The notes below the pieces were generated by a model. It saw nothing but the letters and a program-made list of their open reading frames with translations, was not told the DNA's origin and did not search any database. The position numbers and the translations under genes are program-made. Positions 10,153 through 21,830 of a stretch of 64,000 bases of DNA are shown here, one piece after another. Position 1 is the first letter of the stretch. Every line of letters begins with the position of its first letter. Source of the DNA: Echinarachnius parma (Eukaryota; Echinodermata; Echinoidea; Clypeasteroida; Echinarachniidae); contig JBAMJV010002924.1 of the NCBI GenBank assembly GCA_037951105.1, forward strand, positions 183,501 through 247,500, written 5' to 3'.

Positions 10153-12340
10153 TAGTGGAGAAAAGAGATCAAAAGTATTATTGAGAAAAACGGTTTGTTC
10201 TGTATCAAAGCAATGAAATGATGAACAAAACCAATGCATTTACTTAAACTTGTAGCCGATGGAAAATTTGTCAAAATTGATTTATTGTGCACTTGTCTTT
10301 TTGGATATATGAATTTTTGTGAAACTGCTTTTGAAATCACACACGCAGACGAATATTACACTGTCATGCATTAAATGCTATTTAGTATATGTACCAAGTT
10401 ATCATGAACAATCTTTGAATGGAAATGCTAGACAGAAAAGCATTTTTATGCCAAAATATACATTTATTTATAGAACATATGAAGTATCACTGCATATCTT
10501 GTGATTTACCATTTGATGTTCAATGCCTATTTGAACAGCTGCAGACGAATGTCACAAGCATCGGAGGGTACACTACTCTTTGTTTCCTTCTAAATATAAA
10601 GAAAAAAATATATAGTCGGGGACTAGTTAGGGACACCCAGACAAAAGGTGTTTTTGTTTACATTTCAATGAAAGGGTCTAACCGGTTCCCACTGGATTGC
10701 GTCCTTTTGATAGCAGACAAAGAAAACTGCAAACAACAGTCTGTTTGTGATCTAGTGCTACGTTTTCAGAATTGTCACAGAGCAACTACAATTATGAATG
10801 TGGAATTTTTCCCTGATTTGTCGGTTTCAGATTGTATTTTATTGGTATATACTAAATCCATTGCCGTGGGAACCTGGTGGTCCCTGTGTTATCTCTATGA
10901 GAATTGCAAAAGCTAGCAGGAAACAGGTTAAGTTATTGTTTTTCTAAGGTGAAGGCTTATTAATCCAATGGTTTAAGGTGAGATTTTCACTGCTATTTTT
11001 GAAAGAATATAATTCAATTTAATTTGTATTTTCATGATAAAAAAAAACATCATGATGCAAACGAAAAGGTTAGTTGTGAATATGAAATATCTCAATCGTA
11101 AAGGTCAGTATGAGATAAATTTTCATTGTATTAATATAAAATTATGGTACATGTATTGTTTTGGTTGTTCAGGGTGTAAACTATGTCCAGTGCAATGGGT
11201 GCCTATTTCTCTGCTGTAAATGGCATTATATCTCTATACAGTTATTGTACTGGGACCTTGTTATAAAGAGCTCTGATATAACAAAACCCTTTCATAATAA
11301 TTAAGGTCATATCGCTGGTCGCAGCCCTTTTACATTATTTTGTTTAGATTTTTGTTTTGATACCTGATATGAAAAGGTAATTTGTATGGTCATAATATCT
11401 CGTTGTAAATAGGTTCCACTGTATATGTTTTGTTCTGTACCATTGAGCAACCATCTTTAATATGCAAGTATTTTTGTTGTTCCAACAAATATGACAAATA
11501 TAGCGTGCTAATTTTCTATTTACTTCTTAGAAAAAAAAGAAAAGAGTGTATTCAACTATCCGTCCAAATGTTATACAATTATTGTTGTGTATCATTATTG
11601 TAAAGCAAATGGAAAGAATATGATATGATACCATAATTTATGTGTTCATGTATTCGTTTTTATTCTGTATTTGTACAGTCTCCTGTAGTATATAGTGCTA
11701 ATTACTAATGTACCTGAATATTGTTTGCTGTCCCTATGGTGCCTTAGTTGTACAGTATATTTGGTGACAATTGGGTGTAAATCATTGGTGCTGGTGTTGG
11801 TGTTTGTGCTTGTGGTCCAACAGTGGTGGTGGTGATGATGGCCATATGCGTACCCATGGGGGAGGTTGTCATTTTTATTTAAATTATGCATGATTTCACG
11901 TAAGTGAATATAAAGTTATTGCGTGGACGTGGCTATAGACATACATAACCGACACTATTTAAAAAAAAGAAAGAAAGATAATCTTCCCTTTTAAGTGGTT
12001 CAAGATATTTGGTAAATGTGCTATCTGAAAAGAAAAAAACAAACATAAATCATATTTATTTACTTCTTAACATTACTGTGAACGTATTTTCTATTATAAT
12101 TATTAATCGATTACATTTAATCATAATGATTTACACACTATATTTCCCTAAACACACTTGCATAAAGTAACGAGGAAACAAACATGTTAAACTATAACTT
12201 AGATATAGCGACGTATATTTCTATAGCTATGTAATGAACTGCTGATGGAGAACATATGATGTGAAGAAAAAATGGGTAATCATTATAATATGCATCTTGC
12301 CAAACATGACAAATAATATATGTGCGATTTCTTTTCACGG
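8899..12340. other. 3' flank of the left gene, no recognised gene
   Basis: AT-rich DNA with no recognisable protein. It holds a local direct duplication of about 100 bp (starting near 9388 and 9540, both containing GAGTCACAGTACTCA), a G tract at 10124-10152, and one isolated open frame at 10419-10916. Part may be 3' UTR. Confidence 0.5.
10419..10916 (+). CDS. Isolated 165-aa open frame, unrecognised
   Basis: An ATG-initiated open frame in AT-rich DNA, with mixed composition, nine or more cysteines and a hydrophobic C-terminal third (residues like CILLVYTKSIAVGTWW). It has no visible domain, no splice context and no paralogue in the window. A frame of this length is near what chance would give over 64 kb, so it may not be a gene. 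Confidence 0.15.
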   Translation: MEMLDRKAFLCQNIHLFIEHMKYHCISCDLPFDVQCLFEQLQTNVTSIGGYTTLCFLLNIKKKIYSRGLVRDTQTKGVFVYISMKGSNRFPLDCVLLIADKENCKQQSVCDLVLRFQNCHRATTIMNVEFFPDLSVSDCILLVYTKSIAVGTWWSLCYLYENCKS

Positions 12341-12349
12341 TTTGATCCC

Positions 12350-12600
12350 GGGGGGGGGGGGGGGGGGGGGGTATGTCTCCATATAAACGGGGGTACCATG
12401 CGTGACCAAGAAATCACGTAAAAAGGGTCGTTTTTTACGATCAGGCACGTTACGTACGTTACGTGTTTAGGGTGTCGAAATCACCGAAAATCAGGAAATA
12501 GGGTATCTTTTTTACACTGCTGAAATACGCGTTTAGGGTATCAAAATTCAGCTTATGTACTTGGGTCCCACTTGGGTTGATTCAGCGCGAGAACAAGTTT
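12350..12600. repeat. G tract followed by GTTTAGGGTATC-type repeat
   Basis: A roughly 20-bp G run is followed by repeated phrases GTGTTTAGGGTGTCGAAAT, AATAGGGTATC and GCGTTTAGGGTATCAAA. It looks like dispersed repeat debris; no coding potential. Confidence 0.5.
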
Positions 12601-12775
12601 TATTAGTCACCGTTCTGAGCTGAAATAACCACCAAATCTCGGTCCCCAAAACATCGCACACATCACATTCGCAAAGACTTGACAGCCCCTGGATTTATCC
12701 CAGTGTTTCGATCCCTGGATAATACCCGAACGCGTGCATGCATCGTAGGTAGAGTCTATGGCAATAAATTATTGT

Positions 12776-13724
12776 ATACGTGCCTTCGCAGTTGTTGCGA
12801 TTGCAAGATCACGTGACAAAATTCTAGTACACCCGGATCGCCAAACGACCTAGCAGCCGACGCTTTGTGTATAAAGACCCTTTACTTCCTGGCATGACAC
12901 CCGAAACTAAATGAAGATATTTATTCGTGAATATTAATTTCATGACACTTTCAGTGCTAATTATGCAAAGAGAACAACATCTGTCTAACATTTCCAACAA
13001 ATTTGATCATTTCTGTCACATTGTAATGCAACAAACTGAGTTTTGATGAACATATTTCGAAACTCGAATGCCACTTATAATTACACGGCTCGCGGCGCAC
13101 TGCATTGCATATGCAATCAAGCTGCATGCAGTTCAAGCACTGTCTGCATTGTGCGTACATGTATGTACCCGGGCTTCGCTCGGGAAACTGCAACAAGCCA
13201 ACAATTAAACACAGTCTCAAATGAAGGGTAAGACTTGTCTTTGTATGGAAAAGCATTGAAATGTATGTTAGATATTCCATACTAGGTGGAAATCATATGA
13301 AGTTTGTCAGAAATGAATACTTAGTAGTTAAATGTGGGTTTGATCGGGTTCTTGATTTCGTGAAACACGAAACCAATGGGCACAATTGCATACGTTTGCG
13401 TGCAATGTACGGCGCAGCAAGAAGAAAGGAGAGCCATTTTTGTCAATCAAACTCGAGTTGTATCCTTGAATTTTAAACAAACGATCATATTTCTTGAATA
13501 ATCTGAAAATGTATATTGTTCTCGATTTATGTTAGGCAATGACAGTATTATAGAGTTGATATTCATGAATAAATATCTTCATTTAGTTTCGGGTGTCATG
13601 CCAGGAAGTAAAGGGTCCATTGACATTATACACAAAGCGTCGGCTGCTAGGTCGTTTGGCGATCCGGGTGTACTAGAATTTTGTCACGTGATCTTGCAAT
13701 CGCAACAACTGCGAAGGCACGTAT
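12776..13724. mobile_element. Foldback element with about 170-bp inverted arms
   Basis: The left arm (about 12776-12945) and right arm (about 13552-13724) are near-complementary over some 170 bp, including TGCCTTCGCAGTTGTTGCGA and CACGTGA near the tips and TTTAGTTTCGGGTGTCATG inside. The loop of about 600 bp has only short open frames. Target duplications are not evident. Confidence 0.75.
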
Positions 13725-14527
13725 TCTATGCACTTGCGTGCACATTTTCACGGCGATTGGCGCTCTGCGCTGTGCGGCCGAGAGCATAATGGCCGTAGGA
13801 AGACCTGGCATTTCTAGAGTTTAAACGGCTTGCCATATACCAATGCGTACCGCGCGCATATCATATACACGTGTCCATGGATATGCGGCCATGCAGACTC
13901 GTGTTGTTTCGTGTACCATATTATATTTTTATAACATATAATAACTTATTATGACTAACTTCCATTGCTATAGGAAAAGGATATCATGGTGCTTTGTACT
14001 TAACACTCACATATATATATAAATATTTATTTTGTTTGTTTGTATTTATATTTCCTATATTTTAAACTGTATAACAGTGAAAGTCTTTCATGCTTTGCCA
14101 TATTACAGCTTTGTAAGATAGGTAAGTTAGGATAAACATGGTAAAACTCAATATTCCTTTCAACTTTATTTAGATATTCGATTGTAGCTTTGTAACCCGA
14201 CTCCTCCTCTGTTTCTGTTCCCATCAGCCCATCTGCACACAACTTTGTTGTTTTCTATTAATTTAATTGTAGTAATTATCAATCCTTTTAATTTTGTTCT
14301 ATAAGTGCGCATGACAATAATTAAATCAATAGAAGTGTACAATTTGATACATTCACTTAATAGAATTAAATCAAAAGGAAGGATAATAATAGTTGAGGAA
14401 GTTTTACCTTAAATGTACGCACATTTACCTCTTCCCTAATATTTATGAGAATGAGAGTAGAGGGACGATGCTTTTTCATGAGACATTTTGTCAAGTTTTG
14501 TTGTACAGTTCCAGTGGAAGTTCTCCA

Positions 14528-14685
14528 GGGCCCCGTTGCAGGAAGAGATAAAATTGATCATAAGTCAGAAAATTTACCCCAATTTAGGCGTTTCAACCAA
14601 TCAGATTTGCGCATCAAGAACATGTGATCTGACTTACGATCAATCGTAACTTACAATCGATTGTATCTCTTCCTGCAACAGGGTC
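14528..14685. mobile_element. MITE with ends CCCYGTTGCAGGAAGAGATA
   Basis: The left and right ends are inverted over about 22 bp, and the middle has a second imperfect symmetry around CGATTGTAAGTTACGATTG. A decayed relative lies at 60565-60715, sharing AACCAATCAGATTTGCGCAT. Non-coding. Confidence 0.75.
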
Positions 14686-15103
14686 CATGTGTTTTTTGTT
14701 TTCAATGATATTTATTTTATTCATTGCTCTTTATAAACAGTAAACAAACAATAAGAAAATCAGTGAATGAGATAATTGGTATGTTAACATAGTTGTATAA
14801 TTATGACATCACAGATTTGGCAAATTAAGAGCCAACTAAGAGGGCAGAAAACAAAAATTTGGAAAGTCATAATTCTTGATTGGATTGTCCAAATCTCCTT
14901 GCTAATATGTATCTAAAATTGTTCAATTTTCACCCATCCTGCTTAAAAGCTTGTAGTGGTGTTACTTACATTTATAATACATAATCAAGTAGATTTAGTT
15001 GTTTTCTATTAGTTAAATTGTGATAATCGGGTGATAATCAAACCTTTTAATTTTATTCTGCATGACAATTGTACATGAAATCAACCCATGGACATAGGCG
15101 CCG

Positions 15104-15215
15104 GAAGTGGGGGGGGGGGGGGGGGCAGGGGGGCGGCCGCCCCCCAAATCCAAAAAGTGGGGGGGGGGGGGGCAAAACGCATTTTTGCCCCCCAAAAAAG
15201 CCCCCTCCCCCCTCA
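15104..15215. repeat. G/C-tract repeat
   Basis: Alternating long G and C runs joined by short phrases (GGCGGCCGCC, CCCCAAAAAAGCCCC). Open frames here are compositional. Related tracts occur at 15490, 15775, 19430 and 57545. Confidence 0.7.
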
Positions 15216-15739
15216 AAAAAAAGAATGAAAGAAAGAAAAGGGAAAAGAAAAGATTAAATGTATCGGCCAATGCTTGTTAAACATCCATTTAAAATTTTCG
15301 CTGCGCGCTCCGCACGCAAACAAATTATCTCAGTTTGTTATGTAAGTTTCGTATGGTCGTCTGGGTGGGTTTTTCTGTACCGGTCCACGTAGTTCCTGTG
15401 TATCATTGCCCTGCTGTTTGTGCGATGTGCACCAAATCACACAATTACAAGTAAATAAATGCAAAATCTATACCCCTTTCCACGCCCCGCCCCCCCCCCC
15501 CCCCCTCGCTCGGGACTCATTTTTAGCTCTTATAGCTATAATGGTGGATCATACAAATGTGGCATTATGGTTTATGTTTTTATGCACCAGATTGCACCAT
15601 TTCCAAATATTAAAATGCAAAATCTTCCCACCTCCCAAACCCTCTCCCTCTGGCTCTGCCCCAGCCCTCGGTCGCTTCGCTCCCTCGGGACTCATTTTTA
15701 GCTGTTAGCTATGATGTTGAATCATACAAATCATACAAA

Positions 15740-15901
15740 TACAGTGGCGGATCTACGGGGGGTTAGGGGGTTTAACCCCCCCCCCCCCCCCCCCCCCCCT
15801 TGGGCTGCCAAGTGAAAATGTACCAGTGAAAAAAGTGAAGAAAAAAAATCGCCGCTTCGTGGCTCGTGGACAAAAGTGACAACAAAGTGAACAAAAATCA
15901 C
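15740..15901. mobile_element. Fragment of CAGTGGCGGATCTAC element
   Basis: Begins CAGTGGCGGATCTACGGGG, then a C tract and TTGGGCTGCCAAGTGAAAAT. The same start is seen at 19798 and 57525, the latter with a matching inverted end CTAGATCCGCCCCTG. This copy runs into the first unit of the 16.5-17.1 kb tandem repeat. Confidence 0.55.
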
Positions 15902-16541
15902 TTAAAGGGACAGATCCACTTTTACAAAACGTCTGAACAGCTTTCAGTTGACGGATGGGGATCAATGTAACATGCAAAAATAACATCAGAGCGAACAGCC
16001 CTCTAATTTGGATTCTATGAATGAAAAACGAATGCGTCCCTCCATTTAAACTATATATCGGTCAATAAAGGAGTTCAACTGATTTAGCATAATAATACAA
16101 CAATATAGTACTAATTCTCGTAAAGGTATTGTGAAGCCGACATTTGTTAACGCATGTCACGGAAAAAGATCTCAAAAAGAAAGAATATATAATTACATGT
16201 AGTCAGTTTAAGCGAAGTTTGGGTATTTTGCTTGGTAAACGCTCACACATTAGTACTTATGCGCGGCTCACGTAGCTAGCGGGGGTCATGTAGGGGTCAT
16301 GCATACCGATCTAGCACTCCGTGAAATCTATGTACGAACTTATTCACCGGCCAAAAATACGTATGTACATAATTAACCGACGTCCCTCAGTTTATTCAGT
16401 TTTAGGTCTATAACTCCACGAAAAAGAGATTTCAAGCCCTAATTTTTTCAGGCATGCTATTAAATGACATTTCCTTTCATATAAGACAATAACCTCGCAA
16501 CTTTTGAATTTTGGCTTGCAAAAGTGGATCTCTCCCTTTAA
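15902..16541. mobile_element. TTAA-flanked MITE, family 3 (AGGGACAGATCCACTTTT)
   Basis: A 640-bp element with ends TTAAAGGGACAGATCCACTT and the inverted TTAAAGGGAGAGATCCACTT. It sits inside a tandem-repeat unit: other units read CACTTACGGGGGTTC where this one reads CACTTA, the element, then AGGGGGTTC, so the tandem array supplies the empty site. No coding capacity. Confidence 0.85.
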
Positions 16542-16542
16542 G

Positions 16543-17103
16543 GGGGTTCAAAATAGTAAAAAGAATCGCTGCTTCGCGACTCGTGGACGGAAGTGAACAA
16601 AAATCACTTACGGGGGTTCAAAATAGTAAAAAGAATCGCCGCTTCGCGGCTCGTGGACGGAAGTGAACAAAAAATCGAACAAAAATCACTTATATACGGG
16701 GGTTCAAAATAGTCAAAAATATCGCCGCTTTGCGGCTCGTGGACGAAAGTGAACAAAAAAGTGAACAAAAATCACTTACGGGGGTTCAAAATAGTAAAAA
16801 GAATCGCTGCTTCGCGACTCGTGGACGGAAGTGAACAAAAATTACTTACGGGGGTTCAAAATAGTAAAAAGAATCGCTGCTTCGCGACTCGTGGACGGAA
16901 GTGAACAAAAATCACTTACGGGGGTTCAAAATAGTAAAAAGAATCGCCGCTTCGCGGCTCGTGGACGGAAGTGAACAAAAAATCGAACAAAAATCACTTA
17001 TATACGGGGGTTCAAAATAGTAAAAAATATCGCCGCTTTGCGGCTCGTGGACGAAAGTGAACAAAAAAGTGAACAAAAATCACTTACGGGGGTTCAAAAT
17101 AGG
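16543..17103. repeat. Tandem array of about 70-86-bp units
   Basis: Eight occurrences of GGGGGTTCAAAATAG start near 16543, 16611, 16697, 16779, 16849, 16919, 17004 and 17087. Each unit carries a GCCGCTTCGCGGC hairpin (or the variant GCTGCTTCGCGAC), CTCGTGGACG and GTGAACAAAAATCACTT. Spacings of 70, 85 and 83 recur, so there is a higher-order unit of about 237 bp. Confidence 0.9.
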
Positions 17104-18075
17104 GTTCAAAGTATGGAACCGCTTTCTTCATGTATAGGAACAGTTATTCTGGCACCCATCAACATGATATTGTCTTGCCCAGGCTAATTGCTGTGTAGTT
17201 GACACTAGAACTTCCATCACTGAGGGACTATCCAAACTCTATACATGATGGAATGATTGGCTTGGGAATGTGCGCATTCTTATCAATGATGGCGTGAGAA
17301 GCTCGTTTGAGACAAAGGAGAAAAGCGTCCTCACTAGGAGGCAGTAGCTTCAAGAGAGCTGACACGTTGTTCCCAGATCGGAATCCTTAAACTGGTCTAC
17401 TTTGGTGATGTACACATCCATTGCAGGTTCTTGTGTTCAAGTGATACTGTCATCTCTTAAAGCATTGGCAGGTTTTTTTTACCAGCCAAGTCGATATGTG
17501 CCGATTCTGGGCTGTCCTCACCCACAGCTCTGAGAGATCAGTGATACGTGCTTGTGACACCAGTGTCATTGGCATGAATAACTACTCTGTCGACTCTTTC
17601 TCTGTTGTAGAATGTATACAGTAAGACCCTTGTAACAGCCTCTTCATGCCTGTTGTGTAGATTCAAGACGACAGGAACCTCCAAAGCAGACCCCACTGTG
17701 AGAAGAATACTATTTTCTTTCTATCCACCACCAAAGTGCAGATGGCTTTGACCAAGCTAAGGACTTGTTCAAGCTGTCCATAATCTCACCACCTTTCACA
17801 GGGTAAGCTCAAAAGGTTTGCTTTGTTAGCTTGATATAGTGAAAAACTCATGTGGATCAGGAGCTGCACGTTTCCCACTGACTTCATAGAATTTGGCTCA
17901 TTTTGTATAGGGCACACCTCTGTTCCTGTTCAGCAGACTTCAGACTGGCCTAGCTGTACATATCATGTTCAACACAGGTGTATGATATCAGTACCGAAAG
18001 GAAATTCTTCCAGCAATAGATTTGCGTGCCATTTAGTGACTGCTTCAAATGATTCACCTTTATGAGATGGCCAGT
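17104..18075 (-). pseudogene. Decayed transposon-type gene with HEEADTR-like motif
   Basis: Read on the minus strand, fragments in shifting frames resemble a protein found repeatedly in animal transposable-element-rich genomes. At 17543-17670 the fragment reads NLHNRHEEAVTRVLLY followed by VVIHANDTGV, matching the pattern HEEADTR...DTDV. Upstream, at about 17930-18060, pieces such as FEAVTKWHANLLLEEFPFGT are followed by an SLKSAE-like segment. Stop codons and frameshifts interrupt it throughout, so it cannot make a full protein. The family assignment rests on motif recall and needs a profile search. Confidence 0.5.
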
Positions 18076-18144
18076 GACATATGGAGAACATTGCATTAAC
18101 AAGCACTGTCCTTTTACAGTTCGGTTGTCATTGACTTTGACTAC

Positions 18145-18196
18145 AACCCCTTTAATAATAATAATGAAATATTTCTACATTATATAGCGCATAACA
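18145..18196 (-). mobile_element. LINE/SINE 3' tail (minus strand)
   Basis: On the minus strand the sequence reads GCGCTATATAATGTAG then ATTATTATTATTA, the usual form of an L2/CR1-like 3' end with microsatellite tail. The 103-bp foldback element inserted into its inner side. Confidence 0.45.
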
Positions 18197-18299
18197 CATG
18201 GGCGTCGATACTTACGTAATACCCATTCATCAGGGGGGGATGAATGAATAGATCATCCCCCCCTGATGAATGGGTATCAATGACAGATCGACGCCCATG
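18197..18299. mobile_element. 103-bp hAT-like foldback MITE, copy 2
   Basis: Nearly identical to the element at 3070-3172, with the same length and ends, flanked by the perfect 8-bp direct repeat GCATAACA (18189-18196 and 18300-18307). It inserted into what looks like the microsatellite tail of a minus-strand LINE or SINE (AATAATAATA then ATATAGCGC). Confidence 0.88.
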
Positions 18300-18309
18300 G
18301 CATAACACG

Positions 18310-19400
18310 TTATCCCTGATGACACGATTCTGACCAGATGTACGGTGTGGCATGGATGAATGGAGATGCAGCATAGTGGGAGCATACTTGTCAACTCTGT
18401 TTATAGAGATGGCTGTCTTTAGTGGGTTTTTTGTAGATGCTTTTCAAGTTTCGCTTCATGTGGACTTCCAGCAGCTAGTCCAACTATAAGTTGTGTTTCT
18501 AGAACTGTCATATGAGACATTTATGTGGGCCAATCTTTAACATGAACCAACTCTCACGATATATCTCCTTTGACCTAGAATTAAAATTGCCCTCAAACGT
18601 GTCATGTAAGCCTACAGACACACTACAGACACACCAAACTGGGTGGGTAGACCTCGATTATAATTATGTTTGGAGTCCATTGATGAAAGGATGGTCTTTT
18701 GAACACCCCCTTCCCTCCTCCCGTGTATCTCATTCACGGGATAAACATTATGTAATTTTTTGGATATATTTTGTATCATTTGATTATATAGTAATTTAAC
18801 CACATCTTAACAAATTATAACATTAACAACTCATATTCTTATGTGTTTCATTGTTTTTAATGCTAATGTGTTTTATTGTTTATTAATGTACATGCTTAGT
18901 TTCATTATATAATGCTCTTAATAGATATCTAAAATGCGAATAACATGTTTAAAGATCGAAATATAGCCTATTTTTCATTTGTAAGAATTTTGTTGTCTTT
19001 TATACATACGCGCTGTATACGAATTTCACGTCCGTATGTGATGTATCACGTTGTAACGACGTGTGACGCAGTAACCAAAGATGCAATATGCTAAAATGTG
19101 GTATCAAACGATGCGCAGGACTTTAGGAAAGTCCTCCATGAAACAACAATCTGGAATCAGCAGTGCATTGGGGTGTAATTGTGCAAGATGTGTGAATGGG
19201 TATTCATGATCCATCAGGCTAAAACACACTATTTAGTGTATTATAGGTGTGATTTTCTTGAAACTCATCCTGTGGACTTCCAGTAGCTAGTTCGCGAGGT
19301 TGTCCACCTAGGTTATGATCCTGGAGGGTCCTAGAAGCCATTTCTGGTGACCAACCTTTTACAACAGGCAAAAGCTGCTAAACCCCCTTTGCCCCCTGGG
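18310..19400. other. No gene recognised
   Basis: Mixed unique and repeat DNA. The phrase TGTGGACTTCCAG with a nearby CTAGTYC occurs twice (about 18460 and 19270), so this may be two decayed copies of one repeat. Open frames are short and unsupported. Confidence 0.4.
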
Positions 19401-19411
19401 TAATGAGTTTC

Positions 19412-20132
19412 CAGGGGCGTCGATCACGGGGGGGGGGGGGGGGGGGATGGGGGGGGGGGGGGGGATATATCCCCCCAATATTTGAGGTGGGGGGGGGGGG
19501 ATGGCCTGTATTATCATCCCCCCCATATTTGGGAGGGTAAAAAAAAAAAAAAAAAGTTTCTTATATCGTATGTCTTATGTTAGAAAGTCCTTACTCATTC
19601 CTCCATAAGCAATATAAGTGCGATCTGCCCTTTGGTTTTCTGCAAACTTGATTTCATTAATATCTATAACACGGTAACTCAGAAACAAGTTTATAAAACG
19701 TGAAATTGATGCCTTAGGTATGCTCCAGATTGCACAATTTCAAGCCCGAAAATGCAAAAGCTTCCTACCGTGGAACACCCACCCCCCCCCCCCCCCCAGG
19801 CGCGAATCTACGGGGGGGGGGGGGGGGGGGTTAGGGGGTTTAAACCCCACCCCTCCTTGGGCTGCCAAGTGAAAATGTGATGTGCATAGAAAAACGCCAT
19901 CATTGTGTCCAGACCCACACAGTATCCGTATCGTCATTGGGTCAAACCCCCCCCCCTTACCAAAATAGCCCCCAAAAAAAAATCGCTTCGCCGCTACGCG
20001 GCTCGTGGACGATGCTCCGCATCGTCATTGGCAAAAAGCTAGATCCGCCCCTGCCCCCATCGGTCGCTTCGCTTCCTCGCAATAACTGATCACCCCCCCC
20101 CCCCCAATCATGAGAAGAAATCGACGCCCTTG
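19412..20132. mobile_element. CAGGGGCGTCGAT-ended element with nested insert
   Basis: The left end CAGGGGCGTCGATCACGGGG and the right end ATCGACGCCCTTG are inverted. Inside lie long G/C tracts, an A tract and a nested CGGATCTACGGGG element (about 19798-20058) ending in TAGATCCGCCCCTG. No intact coding sequence. Confidence 0.6.
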
Positions 20133-20332
20133 GACTAATGACTAAAAACAAATTTGAATGAGGATATGTCGATCCAAGCGCGGATTAGACGAAATTGCAT
20201 GAGAAAATAACGAAATTGACCGGGAAAACCTATATAATGGTCGACGTAGGAAATCGTACTTAATACTTATTTTAAAGGTGCTAATTAATTTGAGCTTCCT
20301 CATTTCTCTTCTACCGTGTTGTTTGGCTTTTG

Positions 20333-20848
20333 TTAAAGGGATAGTTGAGTTCTGGTAAGGAGAGTACAGTTTTGGTGAAACTGAATTTTAGTAACCAAAA
20401 CCTGCATTATTACATTACAAACTAATAGTTAAAACTAGAAAGGAACACAAAATTACAAATGACGTAGTAAAGATCATGTTATCATTCAAAAAGAGCCGTT
20501 AAAACGTAAGAGGGCGCTCTCTAAACACTCATCGGTTTCAACCATTTTGAATAAAATATTGTGCATGTGATGTTTTGTTTAAATAGCGATTAGATAGAGA
20601 AATAACCAACAACTATTTAAATACCTATTTTGTAACTTTTCGAAAAGAGGAAGCATTTTTTTGAATTTTTAACGGCTGGTTCAAAATTCTATAATAAACC
20701 TGGGGCCCCAGCTTTATTACAAATTGTTATATGTATGGATATTTCAGCCGTCTCTGAACCAATTTTGTTCAAACAAAGATGATTCTATTATTTAAATATT
20801 ATGCTCTTTCTAATTTTACACTCAGTTTTTCATTACCTCACAAAAAAA
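20333..20848. mobile_element. Family 1 MITE, right end lost
   Basis: Closely matches the element at 4057-4619 from TTAAAGGGATAGTTGAG through the central GGGGCCCC palindrome, but stops at a poly-A run where the right terminus should be. Confidence 0.8.
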
Positions 20849-21029
20849 AAAAAAAAAATGTATTTTGGTGGAGTTATACATTTTATGATTTTTTTTATTA
20901 CCTATAGATTAATAAAATGTTGGACGACGGTTTAATAACCGACCCTCACAATAATCTGTCTAGCTTCCTCTACGTTCGCTGTTTGATAGTGTATGTTGTA
21001 TGAATGTGATGCCTACCACCCATAATAGA

Positions 21030-21075
21030 TAGCGCCACCAACGAGAGAGATCTGCACAACGAGAGAGATCTGCAC
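21030..21075. repeat. 18-bp direct duplication
   Basis: AACGAGAGAGATCTGCAC is present twice in a row in otherwise unremarkable DNA. Confidence 0.7.
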
Positions 21076-21390
21076 AACAGCAGTGATCGCTATGAATGAT
21101 GGCACCTACGGCTATGAAATTTCATACGCAGCATAATACAAGTGTTATGCAGATCTGTACCGAATTTGAAGCATTTTGGCATTTTTGGTAAAAAGGGGCA
21201 CTCCCTTTAAACCAGGAAAGCAGTGATTTTTTCAATGAAACTTTCACACATCACTTGGACATACTTTACAATAATTTTGGTATAGGATTGAAGTTTCAAA
21301 TGTAATTTTGCGCAATATATGACACTTTACAGAAGCTCATTTAAGGTGATTTCAAACTTATATTGATTTTCCTTAAAACATATTTTAAAA

Positions 21391-21645
21391 TGTGTACAAT
21401 TCTTGTATAATTATTAAAAAGCTATTTATATTACCAATATTAAATACATGATTTTTTCTCTTTTTATATAAATATTAATTTGATTATATTGTGTACAATT
21501 CTTGTATAATTCTTAAAAAGCTATTTATATTACCAATATTAAATACATGATTTTTTTCTCTTTTTATATATATATTAATTTCATTATATTAATGTTATAT
21601 TAATATTAATGTTATATTAATATTAATGTTATATTAATATTAATA
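21391..21645. repeat. Tandem duplication of about 99 bp plus ATTAATGTTAT repeat
   Basis: A unit starting TGTGTACAATTCTTGTATAA occurs twice, at about 21391 and 21490. It is followed by several repeats of TTAATGTTATATTAATA. No coding potential. Confidence 0.8.
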
Positions 21646-21830
21646 TTTGTTATACACAAAGCTGCATGATCGCGGTTGATACCTTACACTTATCACTATA
21701 GTTCGAAACTTATCCTTCATGTCTCATATTCATAACATCCCGCTAGCTTTATAGTTGCATGCTAAGTCTATTTCGATTGTTGGATGACGAGGCTAAGAAT
21801 TAAACACACGATTTAAGTTGATAACTAGAG

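Noticed and set aside
16543-17103. CRISPR-like array
   Set aside because: Units are contiguous tandem repeats without unique spacers, in a eukaryotic transposon-rich context.
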